Source of the DNA: Oryzias latipes | Lineage: Eukaryota > Chordata > Actinopteri > Beloniformes > Adrianichthyidae | Reading direction: 5' to 3' | NCBI RefSeq assembly: GCF_002234675.1 | Contig: NC_019880.2 | Location: 13,691,756-13,755,755, forward strand | DNA length: 64,000 nucleotides | Shown: positions 30,815 to 44,179 of the stretch, in pieces | Layout of the letters: every line of letters begins with the position of its first letter | How positions within the stretch are numbered: position 1 is the stretch's first letter | Position numbers and translations under genes: made by a program | Notes under the pieces: generated by a model | Told to the model about the DNA's origin: nothing | The model's database searches: none | What the model saw: the letters and a program-made list of their open reading frames with translations, nothing else

Positions 30815-33800
30815 ATGGCGTCTCCAAATGGAGGTAAATTTTAATTCTTCTCTCCGATACGCTTTGAATACATCGCAAATGTGACAGTTTCGAGACATTT
30901 AAGTCGTTAACAGTTATAACGCAGTGTAATGTGAACACCCAGAGGTAACGTAAAATTTGTCGTAGGACTAAATTCTTGTTTAATCGGTTTGTTTTTCTTC
31001 CTTTGTTTTTCCTGATTCTGGGACTGACATTGTCCGCCGTTGATGATGACAGCAGCAGTCCAGATTGTTCTTCTTGTTGCTTCGTTTGGCCGTTTGGCTC
31101 GAATTAGCATCAGTGCTACATTTAGCACTTAGTTATTTTTCTCTACTTTAAATTAGTAGTAGCTGTTTTGGTTGCTTGTTAGATTTTGTGTGACTGTTCG
31201 ACTCCTTTGATTGAAAATGGAATCAGTCTGCTATTAAGTATTATGTCCGTAATGAGTATCTTTTAATGTGTTAAAAATGTTGAAAGCAAATTCTAAAAAG
31301 TTTAACAGTCTGCAGAACCAATAATGTTATTAGTTAGTAATTCACACTCTGTCAAGAGTTATTGAAATTTTGGATACAATTCTCTATATTGGTGAAGGAC
31401 CAGTGTTCAGATTTGATAGCAAAAGTAATTGTTGATAAGAAAGAAAACCCTTTATACATATACAGACAAATAAGAAAGAAAAGTGTCTCTAACAAGTGTG
31501 CCAAGAAAAGATCCCCCATACCATCACACCACCACCACCAGCAGCCTCAACTGTTGATACAAGGCAGGATGGATCTATGGTTTTATGTTGTTGATGCTAC
31601 CATCTGAATGTCCCAGCAGGAATGGAGACTCTTCAGACCAGATGTTTTTCTAATCTTCTATTGTCCAGTTTTGGTGAGCCTGTGTGAATTAAAGCTTCAG
31701 TTTCCTGATCTTAGCTGACAGTAATGGCAGCATTAGGTGTGGTCTTCTGCTGCTGTAGCCTATCTGCCTCAAGGGTTGTTCAGAGATGCTCTTCTGCAGA
31801 CCTTGGTTGAAACCAGTGGTTCTTTGAGTTCCTGTTTCCTTTCTATTAGCTGGAACCGGTCTGGCCATTCTCCTCTGATCTCTCACATCAACGAGGCATT
31901 TCTGTTTAAATGGCCAAACATATTTTTACAGCAGTGTAAGAGTTATTAGTAGATGATCAGATCACCACATGACTATGACCTCTTTGAACATTTTAATTGA
32001 TCAGTGTTTGTACGAATCTTAAATGAATAAAACCATTTATTCTCATTCGAAACTGCCTAATTTTAAGACCAGATAAATATTAGATTTTTTCCTCTCTTTC
32101 TGTCTAGATAAAACATGAAACAAAAGTTGTTTTTAGGTTTCAATTTTTGACCTGTTTATAAAAAGTTACTTTTTAATTTTTTTTAAATTAACATTTGGCT
32201 GAATTTTATAGTTGACCACTGATTTCCAAAAGCATAGAACTTAAAAAACTAAAGAACATGTCAAAGTGAACCACTGTGTGCTTCTGCAGGGGAGGATTTT
32301 GAGATTTCGTTGCTGAGTTTTGAGAAGCTGGACAGAGCATCACCTGACCTGTGGCCAGAGCAGTGTAAGTTTCTATCCTCCCACGCCCAGCTGATAAAAA
32401 ATTACTTTGTAATTGATTCTTTATGTGAATTCTCACACAGTGCCTGGAGTTGCAGAGTTTGCGGCAACTTGCAAAAATGTGAGTTTAGCTCTGATCTAAA
32501 GATGCAGGATTGACTCTGCATAGACTGATTGGAGTTGAGACTTTGTATGTTGTTGTTTTTCTCTTTTTATTGCAGCCTATCACCACCTCTCCTCCAAAGT
32601 GGATGGCTGAGTTGGAGAGTGAGGACATTGAAATGTTGAAAGGTTGGTTCAGACAGCTGACATTTATCCTGTATAAACCTTAGGGAAAACATTAAAAACC
32701 CACTCTGATAAGAAAAACCGTGTTTTGAACATGTTCTTGTGGCATTTGATATCTTGACATCTGATAATGGAGGACACGTATAAAGAAAATTAAGCTTGAA
32801 ATTGCATTTCTGAGTTCTTATTTATTCAAATCGTTGTGAATCAGGAGCAGATGAAAAAATGCTGTTTGAAATTTCTTATTTCTTAATCAATATTGCTCGC
32901 CATTTTCGTTTCTAAGGTTAGGTTGGGGGTGTGAGTGGCTGTAAGCTAGCAGTAGAGTGTATAAACTGATGATCTACTGCAGCTCTGCTCTAACTGTCCT
33001 TAAAAATCACACAGTGTTTTTTTTCTATCTCGGCAAAAAACGGCATAATCATTCATTAAAAGACCTCTGGGAACGCCTTTTAACCCTTGTGCTATCTTAG
33101 ATGACCCCACCCTTACATTGACGTGTTCTTCCGACCATGACAAAGGTGGATAAAGGTGGAAAGATTTCATGTAATCCATGGACACCAGTGAAGATCATAA
33201 ATCATTGAAGAAAAAAAGTTCAGCGCACTGTCTAGTGGGTCTACATGACCCAACTCCCAACGTTAAAGTGCCTAGGATAGCACAAGGGTTACAACAGATC
33301 AAAAGATCAAATCCGAGTGGGACTTTAAATAATAATTCATGTTTCTTTAGCTAATTAAGTATCTCTAAATGCTTTTATTTAGTGTGATGTTATACCTCTG
33401 CAGAGCTGGGAAGTCTGACTACAGCCAATCTGATGGAAAAAGTCAAAGGACTTCAGAATCTGGCTTACCAGCTGGGTTTAGAGGAGTGTAAGTATAACAA
33501 AGACACTTCACCACTAGGGGGGGCTAAAAGCATTTCCACGCAATTCTCTGCCGCTGAAGTCTTTGGCTGCTTCCACATTCAAATTCCAAACAGGTTGACC
33601 TCACTTGGATTTCAAAATGATAATTTAGCTTTTTTTTTAATTTTCTTTCTTTTTAGATCACATTTGATTTACACAACAGGAGTAAATTGACTTCATGGTT
33701 TTCAAATAACGGATTCGGGTCAGTCTTGTTCGAATGAAAAACATGAAGCAGAAGCTCATGCAACAAATGCACAAACATTTAGTTTAATGCAAAATCTATT

Positions 33801-36800
33801 TATTTAATCCATTCCCCACCGCCTCCATTGTCCTAATCCTTGTAGAGTGTGGATTAAGGAGCTAAGTGCTCATATGATGCTGAAAGCAAAATGCGTTCAT
33901 GTCTGCTCCAGTGAGTTTTTGCAGAGCTGATGTGTCTTCCTTATGTTGATGGTGGGTGTGTTTGGACCACATAAGTGAACTAAGTTGTTAAATGTACCTA
34001 AAGCTAACCTCAGTTGACGTACTCTGAAAGTCATAATTTTGCCTAAAAATGGATTTATCAGAACAAACATTTCACATTTCCCGTTTGACTCTCATGCTGC
34101 TCTTGCTGGGTGTAGAGATGGTGGATGTGGGGGGTGCAGGGCTGCAGGTTTTGCACTCACGTCATGTACCTCAGAATGACAGGACACAATGATGGTTATT
34201 ATTGGTGTCAGAGCCCCCTGTAATCGGTGCCTGTTTAATGCTCTCTGGTTTAATTTTCTCCTTTTCCCGGCTGTCAGGGGAGGCCCTGTAAATCTCAGCC
34301 ACTTTTTCATCATGTTTGTGCACTCTTCAGTGCCCGTAAACACGCTCTGCAGAGGCCGCCCCGGAGACAGGGCAGAGAACAGGATTTACAGCCCCTCCCC
34401 CCCCTCAGCATTTGGACCATTAAAACAGGGGGCCGGTTAATGAGCACAGCAGCAATCAAGCAGTGGAAAACTCGCCCAGCACCACCGCGAGATGAGGAAA
34501 TGAAACCCGAGCAGACCACCGCCGTTTTACAACACTCGAGTTAGTACATGTGCACCGTTATTGATGTGACGTGAGACGCAGCACGCGCCTTCCGCCACCA
34601 GCACGCCTCAAAATATGGTGAAATGGCAAACGCCCAGTCAGTCCCATTGGGGCCCGACGCGTGCCTCCTCCTCAGGCCCCAGCTGCTGCTCTGCCCATGA
34701 TGAATGCCTCATTCGTGGGCTGCAGTGTGGGCATCAAGCCCCAAGTCTCCAGGGAGCGCTGAGGACTCTGATAAGTGCTGATATTGGAGGTAATTGAAAG
34801 CGGAGTGTTCCCGTGGGAACGCAGCGCTGAGCATCAGCTACTGAGGCAGCTGGGAACAAGTTAGCGGCTGTAGCATGTGCACACCTGCAGACTTAAGGAA
34901 GAACAACACCATTTTACAGTTTTTAACCTAATATGTTGTATTCATTTACGATGTTAGTGAATCTGTAGCAAAAATGCATTAAAAGGATGGACAGTCTAAA
35001 ATGTTTGATGTACCACTCAACATTAAATTCCATTTTGGGCATTGTAAAAATGTATATATTTTAAAAAAAAGCTTTTAGTTGATCATTAATAATGAAAGGA
35101 GCATTCCTGTTGTAATAGCAAAGTGCTTTTTTTTTCTTGCTTGTCATATAAATTCGTGTTGATGCAGCAGCATCTTAGTATACGAGCAGATGGCCGGTGT
35201 AGGTACCGTAACCGTTCGGGGTCCTTTCGACTGAAGGTAACGTCACACTACGGTAACCCCACTTGGACAAACTACGTAGCGTCGAGATCTGCTCAAGCTC
35301 TACAAATTTTCATTTCACGTTCCCTTTTGTAACCTAAAATTATTTTCCCTCATAGGTTGTGTCTGACATTATTCTTTGCAATGTTTATAGAGAGATTTTG
35401 CCACAACCCACTTTGTAGAAAGATCTGTGGCTGTTGGAATGAACCTGCTGCTCCACACAAGCGAACCACGTCTCTGATCAGACCAACTGGATTCTTGTTT
35501 AGTGTTTGCAGGCAGGGACGGTGCTTTGGCATAGTGTGCGGTCCGGAGAAGGGTTAGGACCGCTGTCCGTTTGGCTACAAATGCACTTAATAATAATCAG
35601 AACAATAATAAAAGCACGTTTAGAAGATAATCTCTCTCTGTGTCGGAGCTCTGTTTACAACGAACCGCATTATATATTCTTCTTTGGTAGTATCGTAATT
35701 TGTCCAGACCAATCACTATCTGACACGTCATTGGACCAATGTACAGCCAATCACATAATGTGACGTCAGCATTAGTCCCAGGACCCCGAAGGACCCCAAA
35801 CGCAAGTTCCAGGCCGAACGGTTATGGTACCTACACCGTCAACTTCTGTAATTAGTTCTTGTGGCATTTTCTCATGATGGAGGGCATTTATAAAGAAAAT
35901 TGCATCGTAAAATTGCATTTCTAAGCATTTCTTTAATCAGATAGTTGTGAATCAGGAGCAGACGAAAAGATGTTGCTAGAAAAAGCTTGTAGGCACAAAC
36001 TACTCTGGAAATGCCAGTACCTCCCTGCTCCATTTCATTCTGAGGTATCCGCTGTTAGCCTGTAGGAGAACAGATGGGTGATGGGAAGTAGGGGCGGGCT
36101 TGCTCCACACCAACAGTCCTACCCACAACTAGGAGGGGAATTTCTAATGAATGACTACCGTGCTTTAGAAACTATGACTTTGGCTAAAAATGTCATGATT
36201 ATAATCAAGCGGCCGCTGGGAAAGCTTTGACAATAGATCACAGGATGATCGGAGTGAGACTCTAACAACTAGAAATATAGAAGCAAACCAACAAAGTCAA
36301 TTCTGTTGTCGTTGCAGGCAAGGCTCTCTTTTAATTATAGTTTGTTTTTAAAAATAAACAATAGCGGCCAAAAAGACACAAAGGATCATTGGAACAGATA
36401 AAAAAAACATCTCAAAGACCTGTTTTATCTTTGATCATGTTGTGGAAAAGGCAGGGAAGTCCTGCTGCTCAATAATCCAAATTAAATCACCTGAGTTTAC
36501 AAATGGATTGTGGGCTTAAAAATACATAACAAAGGAAATGATCTTATTTACTGTCTATAGTAGTAAGCAATAGATTTTGTTCTCCATATGCTTTATTACC
36601 AGATTTTTCTTTAATATCATACATAATGAGGGACTTATTGATTGATTCATCTTGACTGTTAAATATTTAAAATAATTTTCAGACTTTTTTTTTTAAAGAA
36701 AATACACACAAATGGTAGAAAAAAAATCTAAACACAATTTTATTAAGATTGTGATGGTAATTAAAAAGATAAGGTCAGACAAAGGTCACTCTTGAGTCAA

Positions 36801-39800
36801 AAAAGCCTTCATAAGGTAGATTTTTATCTTGTTGCAGCTTTATTTTATTTGTTTTTTCATACTTTTTTTCCTGATCTCAAACTATTTGGGAGCTAATATC
36901 TGAGGTGAGCTTTCTCGCCAAATGAGCCAGTTCAGTCCAGCTCAAATAATTGTACACGTAAACTTCTGATGTGTAAAAGAAACAACCCCCTGGTCCTCCT
37001 GGGACCACCTGTTGTGGTCTCCTCCACTCCTCAGATCTCCTGTTGTCTGCCTTAACACCAGGCAGCCCAGACCCGCTGGTGACCCTGTTGCATCTCCCTG
37101 TGTGAAGGTGAGAATGAAGGGCACCCGTCCCTGACAGCTCCTAATGGGCCTGCGTTCACCCCCACCTCCTCCCCACCCCTCAGGATCAATCTCCAGCCTA
37201 TTAGAGGCATGCCGCTGCTGAATATGATTGCATTCAGTGGGCCCCAGTCGCGCTAATGTGCCTTCATCAATCCATCGGGGCGGGCTGACCGTGGGGCGGG
37301 CGGTTATGAAGTGCCTGTGCTGACAGCCGCCGAATGAGGAGCAGTGCGCCTCCTCCTCTCCCCACCTCTACCCTGCTGTTTGACTGGATGTTTTCAGCGT
37401 ATTCATTGGGCTCAAAGATGCTGTTCGAGTTTTGGATTGTCTTTAGATAGTTCCAGGAGAATTTTGCTTCACATAAGCATGTCCTTACGGTGCAGCTGCA
37501 GCGGATTGAGTGCGTCTGCAGCTGGGTGGGTGCTGGAGCCGTGTGACAGAACAGAGAAGCCGGCGCGGCGTGCACACACACCTCCTCAGCCCTGCCTGCC
37601 TGCTGCCTCCCTGAGCAGATCGGAAATGACATCTCATTTCCATAAAGGCATTAAGAATTCATTGGATTTTCTTTCCCAGCTAATCATAGTCTGGGTGTAA
37701 AACCTTTTAGGCTTTTTAATGAATGATTTTTGACTGATTGCCTATTAATAAGGACACGTCTTGAACAGGCACAGGCTGGGCCAAGGGGTTGAGAGGTGCA
37801 GATGTGTTTGTTTTGGTGTGTGAATGTGTGTGTGTGTGTGTGTGGCAGCCAGGCGAAAATGCATTGGAGGATGAGGAAGCGGGGGGGGGGGGGGTGTTGG
37901 GACATAAAGAGGAACCAGTGGCTCTCCTGGGAAATCACCGCTCGTGTCTGCATCTTAAATATCCCTGTGAAGTATCAATAAGTGGGTAATTGAATTTTGA
38001 ACACAAACACGAGCATCAGGTGTGTATGTTGCAAGGCGGGGGTACTGGGGTGGGGTACGTCAGATGAATATGTGCGCCTCCAAGTGTTTCCATGCTCGAC
38101 TGTTTTGTGTGTATCAGCTCCTGTGTGTCTCCCTCTTCCCCAGGGAGGGGCGCGCAGAAAGCGGATGTTAAATCCATTAAATAAAGCTTACACCCCATAA
38201 TGGCACGGCAGGTTTAGGAGATGGGCAGTGAGGGTCAAAAAGTTAACTTTTTTCGGATAAGTGAATTCGGGTGGTCAGAATGGGCCTCCAGTGTTGCAGG
38301 GGGGTGGGGTGGGGGTGTGCTAAACGATGATTGCTCTGGGTTTATACACAGCAGAGTGCTGTTTGAGGCCTGTGGGACTGACACCCATAAAAGAGGAGAA
38401 AGTGAGATGTTACACAGCGGGGTGTCCTCTCCTCCACATTTGCATTGGATCCACCTGGGATTCGCCAAATGAAAATGATTTACCGTCACGGAGCAGAAAA
38501 TTGCAAAATCATTTGGGCCGCGACAGCTTCCTGTTTAGATTACAAAATACATTTTTAATAGTCTGTAGGGCACATTTAGCTACTTGAGGAGAATCTCCAT
38601 CACTGCCTTTTTGCCAAGCACATCATGAATCCAAAAAACCTTGGAGAGTTGTGGGAAATAATGATGTCTTCGTCATTTGATTTTTTTTTTTTTTTTTAAT
38701 GACCCGACTGTTGAAATCAGATATGTTAGAACTCTTTGATAATTAGATGGCCACAAATCAACAGGGCAAGGCGACAGCCTGCAGAATCCATAAGGTGTCA
38801 TTTAGTATGGATGGCAGTCGTAAAAAGGTGCTGATTAACTTAGTGCAAAATTAGTAATTGACCTTTCTAATCAACTAAACAAATCTCTAAGTCCCTCTAA
38901 TCAGTATTGATCTGCTTTAGTGTATAACAAATTGTGTGTGTGTGTGTTTTTGTGTGTTTTTGTGTGCCTCCATCAGCGTTCTTTTGATTGCTTGTTCAGA
39001 TTGAGGTTCCTTTCCTTGTTCTTTTTTATGTTCTTCTGAGAAAACATGAACAAATATTAACAGTTACTCATTTAATGGACTCGATTCTTGTGGCAAAACA
39101 AGATCAAGGCCAAAGCATTGTATTTGATGAACCGTTAAGCTTTTATTGTCTCAGCGAAAGTTCAAGATGTTTATTGTTTTTTATTATTATTATTATTTGA
39201 CATGTACTGTCTAAAATAAGTGTTAAAGAGGTTTTCTGCTCATTTTGAATATAATGAAACCTTACTAGTTTGGGTTATGGTCAGATGGTTGAGTAAAACA
39301 TCTAGTCAAATTTCATTAATTAAAATGAATGAATTTGTCTATGCAGTGTGCTTTAATGTCCAAAGCCAAGTGGGATTTGGGGGCTGAGGGTTCTTCACTT
39401 AGTGAGGTTTGAATGGTTCCTCCTAGTCCTCCCTTTAATCAGTCTTGTGGGTCAACATTCTTCTCTGAGTAATCATTGAAGAGAAAACGCCAAGTTTTAA
39501 CTGCCAATATTTTTTTTTCCTTTTGTTATTTATTATGTGTCAAAAGTCTGCTGGTGATTTGTTTTAGAGCTTTGAGGTAAAGCAAGTTTAGTTAAGATGG
39601 CAACACCTATTTGCTTTGCTTTAGATCCATTTCAATTAAGTGGTGGAAATCCTGTTTTCTGTGTTTTTGACATGTTCTTGTGGCATTTTTCTCATGATGG
39701 AGGACATATATAAAGAAAATTAAGCTTAAAATTGCATTTGTGAGTATTTCTTTATTCAAATTGTCTTGAATCAAGAGAAGACGCAAAAAGCCTCTGGATA

Positions 39801-41691
39801 AAGCTCGTAGATGTGACGTAGAAGCTACTACGGCAAGCCACAAGCTCCCTGCTCCACTCAATTCTGATGCATCCGCTGGTAGACTAGTAGATCGTGTACG
39901 TCTTTGTTTTTCTCTTTTGAGCTGGGATCTGGCTCAAACCTCTACAGCTGGATAGCTCCACTGGTAACGTTAAGTCTGGGTTGTGAGGGGCTGGAAGCTA
40001 GCAGGAGAGTGTAAACACAGGAATGATGGGAAATGAGGGTGGGCTCACGCCGACCTACCCGGATTTCTGATTAACTCCTGCCGCTCTGCAGAAACTGCGT
40101 CTTAGAAAATAACACAGGTCTTTTATTTTCCCCCCAAAAAACAGGATGATCTTACTTAAAAGACCACTGGGAAGGCTTTCAAAATAGATCAAAAGATGAA
40201 TATAGTGGTACTTTAAATCCATTTAAATATCATTATATTTTATGCTCCAACTGAAGCACTGATGTATCTAACTGGAATCTGACATCCAAGTTCCCCTCGA
40301 GCTGCATTGTTTCGGTTGATTAGCATGGTGGTTTATGCATTTCTGGAGCTTGAAATCAAAAGATCCGATCACAGTGGGGTAGATTAAAGTGGACGTGTAA
40401 AGCAATGGTAAACTCATCCAAACTAACTAGACTGTATTGAGTGTAGCTTTCAATCCGTGGCACAACAGTTGCATTTGCACATTTTCACAGGAAATTCCAA
40501 GTAAATATTATCAATCTCTATCAGGTTTGTGTCATATTCAAAAGGACAAATGGGATGTGTGGTAGTTGTAATGCGTTTTTTTTTATCTTCACTAACACTT
40601 CCAAATTCTTTGCTTTAAATGTGCTTTGCTGTCAGACTTTATTTTTTCCCCCTGTCGTGTTAATGCTGGAAAAACGCAAGTATCATCATCGCAATGACAC
40701 TTTTAGGGTCACCCCAGTGTAATTGCTTTCCCTCGCCTAATTTTAATGGCTTCATTACAACTCGCAGAGCCCTCCACTCGCCCGGGTGACTTTGTTTGGG
40801 GGGATTTGAAGGGACAGCAGAGTGCAAAATGAATTCATCCCATTTCGGTTAGCATCATCTTTACCCTAATGATGGACACCTCAAGGTGACATGACCCCCC
40901 CCCCCCCCCCTCCCATCACATGCACCGTTTTTATTCCACCTTGGCCGGCTCGTTTAAATTACTAGATGCCCCCTCTTTTTCATTAGCCACTCCTACATCA
41001 ACAGAGTTAGCAACCGGTCCAGATCCTGATCACTTTCCCCCCTTTTTACAACCATTTTGAAGGTGAATGGGTTTTTATTCTTTGTTTGTTTAATGAGGTT
41101 ATTTCTGTGCTGGTACAAAGTGTGAGGTAAACAAACAAATATTTCGACCGGAGAGTGATTAACTGTTTTCTTTCGGTGCGTTTTCTGAAAAAAAGATTCA
41201 CAGCTTTTAAGAAAAAGTTTAGTTGTGATCAATTTTAAATTTTGTAGCCTATTCTATGGAAAACCAGAAAAAGAGGCCCCAACTAAGATGGAAATTTTTG
41301 TTTATTGTGAATAATTAATTAAGATTTTACTCTAACTTGTGATATTTTAAGTAAATAGAACAGAAAAACATGAAAACCCAGTTTTCCCTTTGATCTACAC
41401 TACACTGAAGCAGCACTCATGCGTTAAGGTTCTTTTGTGGCTTTGTGCATCTCCACTTTACCTCACTTGTATTCAAAAAATGAACAGATGTTTGGAGAAA
41501 TTGCATCCTGTTACGACACAGATGAGACTTGGCAGTCAGAACCGCTCATTGAAGAGACTAAAATATTTGATTTTGAAAAAATAAATATGGTTTACATTTT
41601 TTTCATATAGGATTTCATGTGCTTCTGTTTTCCAGCCCGAGAAATGACCAGGGGAAAGTTCCTGAATATTCTGGAAAGACCCAAGAAGTGA
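30815..41691 (+). CDS. lin52: Lin-52 homologue, MuvB/DREAM complex subunit
   Basis: Small nuclear MuvB subunit that bridges MuvB to p130/p107 in the cell-cycle-repressing DREAM complex and remains in B-Myb-MuvB. Six exons join in frame: 30815-30833, 32290-32364, 32441-32478, 32576-32642, 33404-33487, 41636-41691, giving 112 residues (human 116). It starts MASPNGGEDFEISLL. LLSFEKL (residues 14-20) is the LxSxExL pocket-protein motif, and Ser24 in RASPDLW matches human Ser28, the DYRK1A site. PPKWMAELE and TANLMEKVKGLQNLAYQLGL give the conserved helices, and the last exon encodes REMTRGKFLNILERPKK. The first coding exon is only 19 nt and the last intron 8.1 kb. That intron and the 3' spacer lie next to vsx2, on the same strand as in mammals, and may hold vsx2 enhancers. 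Confidence 0.95.
31500..31905 (-). mobile_element. Tc1/mariner transposase fragment (lin52 intron 1)
   Basis: The minus-strand translation contains RMARPVPANRK, LRQIGYSSRRPH, PLLSAKIRKLKL and, further on, AHQNWTIED, which are typical of fish Tc1-like transposases. Stops and small indels break it, so it is a dead fragment. Confidence 0.75.
32695..33335 (+). mobile_element. Dispersed MITE family, copy B (lin52 intron 4)
   Basis: Starts near acccactctgat and ends near atccgagtgggac, short inverted termini. Inside are tgttcttgtggcattt, taaagaaaattaagc and gaatcaggagcagatg. It is interrupted by a piggyBac-like MITE at 33,084-33,288. Confidence 0.7.
33084..33288. mobile_element. piggyBac-like MITE nested in copy B
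   Basis: Ends cccttgtgctatct / gatagcacaaggg, preceded by TTAA (33,080-33,083) and followed by TTAC. The close relative at 54,979-55,183 is also preceded by TTAA. About 205 bp, no coding capacity. Confidence 0.68.
34185..34560. promoter_or_regulatory. Candidate regulatory stretch 1 (lin52 intron 5)
   Basis: Repeat-free, moderately GC-rich, with homeodomain-type cores (ccggttaatgagc, ctggtttaatttt) and agcaatcaagc. Conservation is only suspected from composition. Confidence 0.3.
35193..35838. mobile_element. MITE with 25-bp terminal inverted repeats (lin52 intron 5)
   Basis: The left end cggtgtaggtaccgtaaccg matches the inverse of the right end cggttatggtacctacaccg with one mismatch. No obvious target duplication. 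Internal CCAAT-like and tgacgtca motifs occur near 35,715-35,767. Confidence 0.75.
35850..36265 (+). mobile_element. Dispersed MITE family, copy C
   Basis: Carries ttcttgtggcatttt, ataaagaaaattgc, gaatcaggagcagacg and gatgatcggagtgagac. It lies 12 bp after the MITE ending at 35,838. Confidence 0.65.
37130..37720. promoter_or_regulatory. Candidate regulatory stretch 2 (lin52 intron 5)
   Basis: Repeat-free, GC-rich centre flanked by homeodomain-type sites (agtcgcgctaatgtgcc, cccagctaatcatag, ttttaatgaatg). Resembles a developmental enhancer in composition only. Confidence 0.33.
38690..38905. promoter_or_regulatory. Candidate regulatory stretch 3, dense TAAT/ATTA sites (lin52 intron 5)
   Basis: At least six homeodomain cores in about 210 bp (tttgataattagatgg, ctgattaactt, aaattagtaattgacc, ctaatcaac, ctctaatcag) with no repeat signature. 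A (TG)n-rich tract follows at 38,935. Confidence 0.38.
39660..40215 (+). mobile_element. Dispersed MITE family, copy D
   Basis: Carries gacatgttcttgtggcattt, taaagaaaattaagc, a degenerate gaatcaagagaagacg and an end near atagtggtactttaaat. Confidence 0.65.
40710..40990. promoter_or_regulatory. Candidate regulatory stretch 4 (lin52 intron 5)
   Basis: Non-repeat sequence with cctaattttaatggcttc, gtgtaattgc and ccctaatgatgg, plus an internal C-run (40,892-40,910). It lies about 0.65-0.9 kb before the last lin52 exon. Confidence 0.33.
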
Positions 41692-41918
41692 CATATTTTA
41701 TTCCTAAAGGGATTTGGATCTGAGGATTGCAAAAAAAAAAAAAATGTACATTAAAGTTCAGACTGTTCATTCAAAATCTAAAACCAGAGCTCCATGCACA
41801 TCTGGAGCTGGTCCTATCCTCTGAAAGCTTTTATTTTCTGCTTATCTGTGATTTAATTGTCCCTATTTATTATTATCTTTTAAAAATTGAAGGCATTTTG
41901 CAGTTTATGATATTGTAT

Positions 41919-41924
41919 AATAAA
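41919..41924 (+). terminator. lin52: lin52 polyadenylation signal AATAAA
   Basis: AATAAA 228 bp past the lin52 stop; the first canonical signal downstream. Confidence 0.7.
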
Positions 41925-42039
41925 GTTTTAAATTACAAAACGGTGCTTGCTTTAGTTGTGTGGTAACTGTTTTAATTATAGCAATAACTTCATTCATAAA
42001 ATTCCTCTGCCGTTCCTCCAAGTGCAGCACCTCTTGGCT

Positions 42040-42440
42040 TTGGACAACAAGGGGCCCTCGCGGCACGCACTACTTTCCCGGATACCAGGCCATGTTTTCC
42101 GCCTAATGAGTGCTGGAAGCTGGGTTCCCAACACAAAACATTGTGTAAAAATAAAGTGCTCGTTGACGTCGCCGTTAATGAGGGTTGGCACAATTTCGGC
42201 GACCATTTATTTACTAACTAGCACACTGGTGTCGGAGCGGCCAAGGAGGGAATCAGACAGGCATGCCGAGAGGGAAACAAAAAAGAAGTCCATCCGCGGT
42301 AATTAGGCGAGACAACGCCGCGGACTGTTCCCGGCTGGACATGTCGCTGCGGCTCCGGCGGCTCACTTCCAACAAGTTGCACTGCACCCCAGGCCGCTAA
42401 TAAGCCCCTAATCGTCCTTTCGATTCATAGGGACTGAGGC
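42040..42440. promoter_or_regulatory. Candidate regulatory stretch 5 (lin52-vsx2 spacer)
   Basis: GC-rich non-repeat sequence with cgcctaatgagtgc, cgccgttaatgaggg, gcggtaattaggcg and ccgctaataagcccctaatc. Four spaced TAAT sites in a GC-rich setting suggest an enhancer. Confidence 0.4.
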
Positions 42441-43538
42441 CCCTGGTGCCTCGGTGGCTTCAACCCCATCGTCTCACCCCTACGAGACGGGAGGAAATGA
42501 CCGAGTGTGTAGATTCGAAGCATTCCCTGAACGCACCACGCACTTACTTTTTGCTGTTTACAGATCCTGCGAATAAAGTGTCATTCAGCACGTACTGCCA
42601 AAAGCATCATCCGCAGTTCACTACTGAATGAACTTTAGTTTTAGCTCATGTTTTGCAACTGATGTGAAACTGTTATTTTAAGCGCTTCAAAAGTTTGGAT
42701 TTAATTTATAATCCATGATTTTGTAATGTTTCAGCTGAAAGTTATTACTAATCCGTATAACTCCTCTCAATTTTAATGGCTAAGGACTAAAAACAAGTTT
42801 TGATTTTAGTCGGTTATTAGTTTATTTAGTTAACATTAAGGTGCAATAAACTAAAACCTATTTGTAAGTTCTTAGGCCACGTGCCGCATAACAACACAAA
42901 CACAAATCAATGAAATGACTTCTATTTTATCCAAATGAATTCTAACCAAATCTACATCTTTAAAACGCCATCCTTTTGCTTTTTAAGGATCCCCAAATGC
43001 ATCCTGTCCGTTGGAACCAGCTGCAGGTGGACACTTGTTGAAGCTGACTGCTGAACATTGATCATTCAGTGGTGCGCTCGATAATGTGCACGCCTGTCAC
43101 CCCATTGAGTGGCAGATCCGGGCGTGGACGTTGTGGGTAGTCGCCCAGGGGTGGGGTGGCGGTGGGGTGTGGCTTGTAATGAGATAAATAAGTAAACCCA
43201 CTGTCACATATGAAGAATCATTTAGATGCTAACCTTAAATGTCACCAAACTGCCCATGGGCAGTTTCCCATGTGACTACTTAAGTTAAAACTAAAAAGTG
43301 GGCGGAGTTGGATGGCGTTTACACCATTAAACGTTTAGCATGACGTGATCTCATTTAAATTGCTTATTCTTACACTCATTTAAGGTTTTGTGTGTCTGCT
43401 TTAATGTGTTTATTGTAACACGTGTTTGATTGGGGGTTCTGTTAGGAGAGGGGGCGGGGCATGGTGCAATGAACGAAAATAAAAAAGTCTGAAAACATCA
43501 ATTTAGGAAAAAAATGAGGAAATAAAAGGAATAATATT

Positions 43539-43577
43539 ATATTAATAATATAATATAATATAATATAATATATAATA
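43539..43577. repeat. AT-rich (ATAAT)n microsatellite
   Basis: Repeated ataat/ataatat units. Long G-runs also occur nearby at 43,973-43,990 and 44,526-44,538. Confidence 0.8.
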
Positions 43578-44179
43578 TTGTTTAGGTGAACTTTGTGGGG
43601 ATGAATTCAAGGTTTTATGCTTGTCCTGAATGAAGTGGTCTTGACTTTTCTGAGTCCAAGTGAATCCTATAGATTGAAGTTTGGTATTTTTATTGAAATT
43701 AGGTGAACTCATGTGTCATTGCAATTAAGAAATACTTTTATTTTGAAGTTTACTTCACCTCTGTTGTTGTGCCATGTGCCTATGGCATTAGCACAAAGAT
43801 GAACAAATACAAAATTCAGTATTTTCTTTAATTGGTGACATTTTGAGTCTCCATTTCAGCTCCCCAGATGAGACACATCTTTGCAGAGGACTAAATGTGG
43901 TACCACCTGCTTTTCCTTAACAGAAACAAAGATTTTTCTTTTAGAAAATAATGATTTATTATTTTTTTTTGCGGGGGGGGGGGGGGGGGTGGCTTGCCCA
44001 AAGTGCCATTCATGACATGAACCGCCACTGACCCCAGCCTACCTGCTGTCACACAAGCAGGAATCGGGTGGTGCAGAGGTGGTCACGCATATGGAGTGAA
44101 AGAACTAGCCATCCACCCGTGGCCCGTTGCCCTGACCCCACAAAGCCTCTGCGCCCCGACAAACGTCAATCCGATGTGC

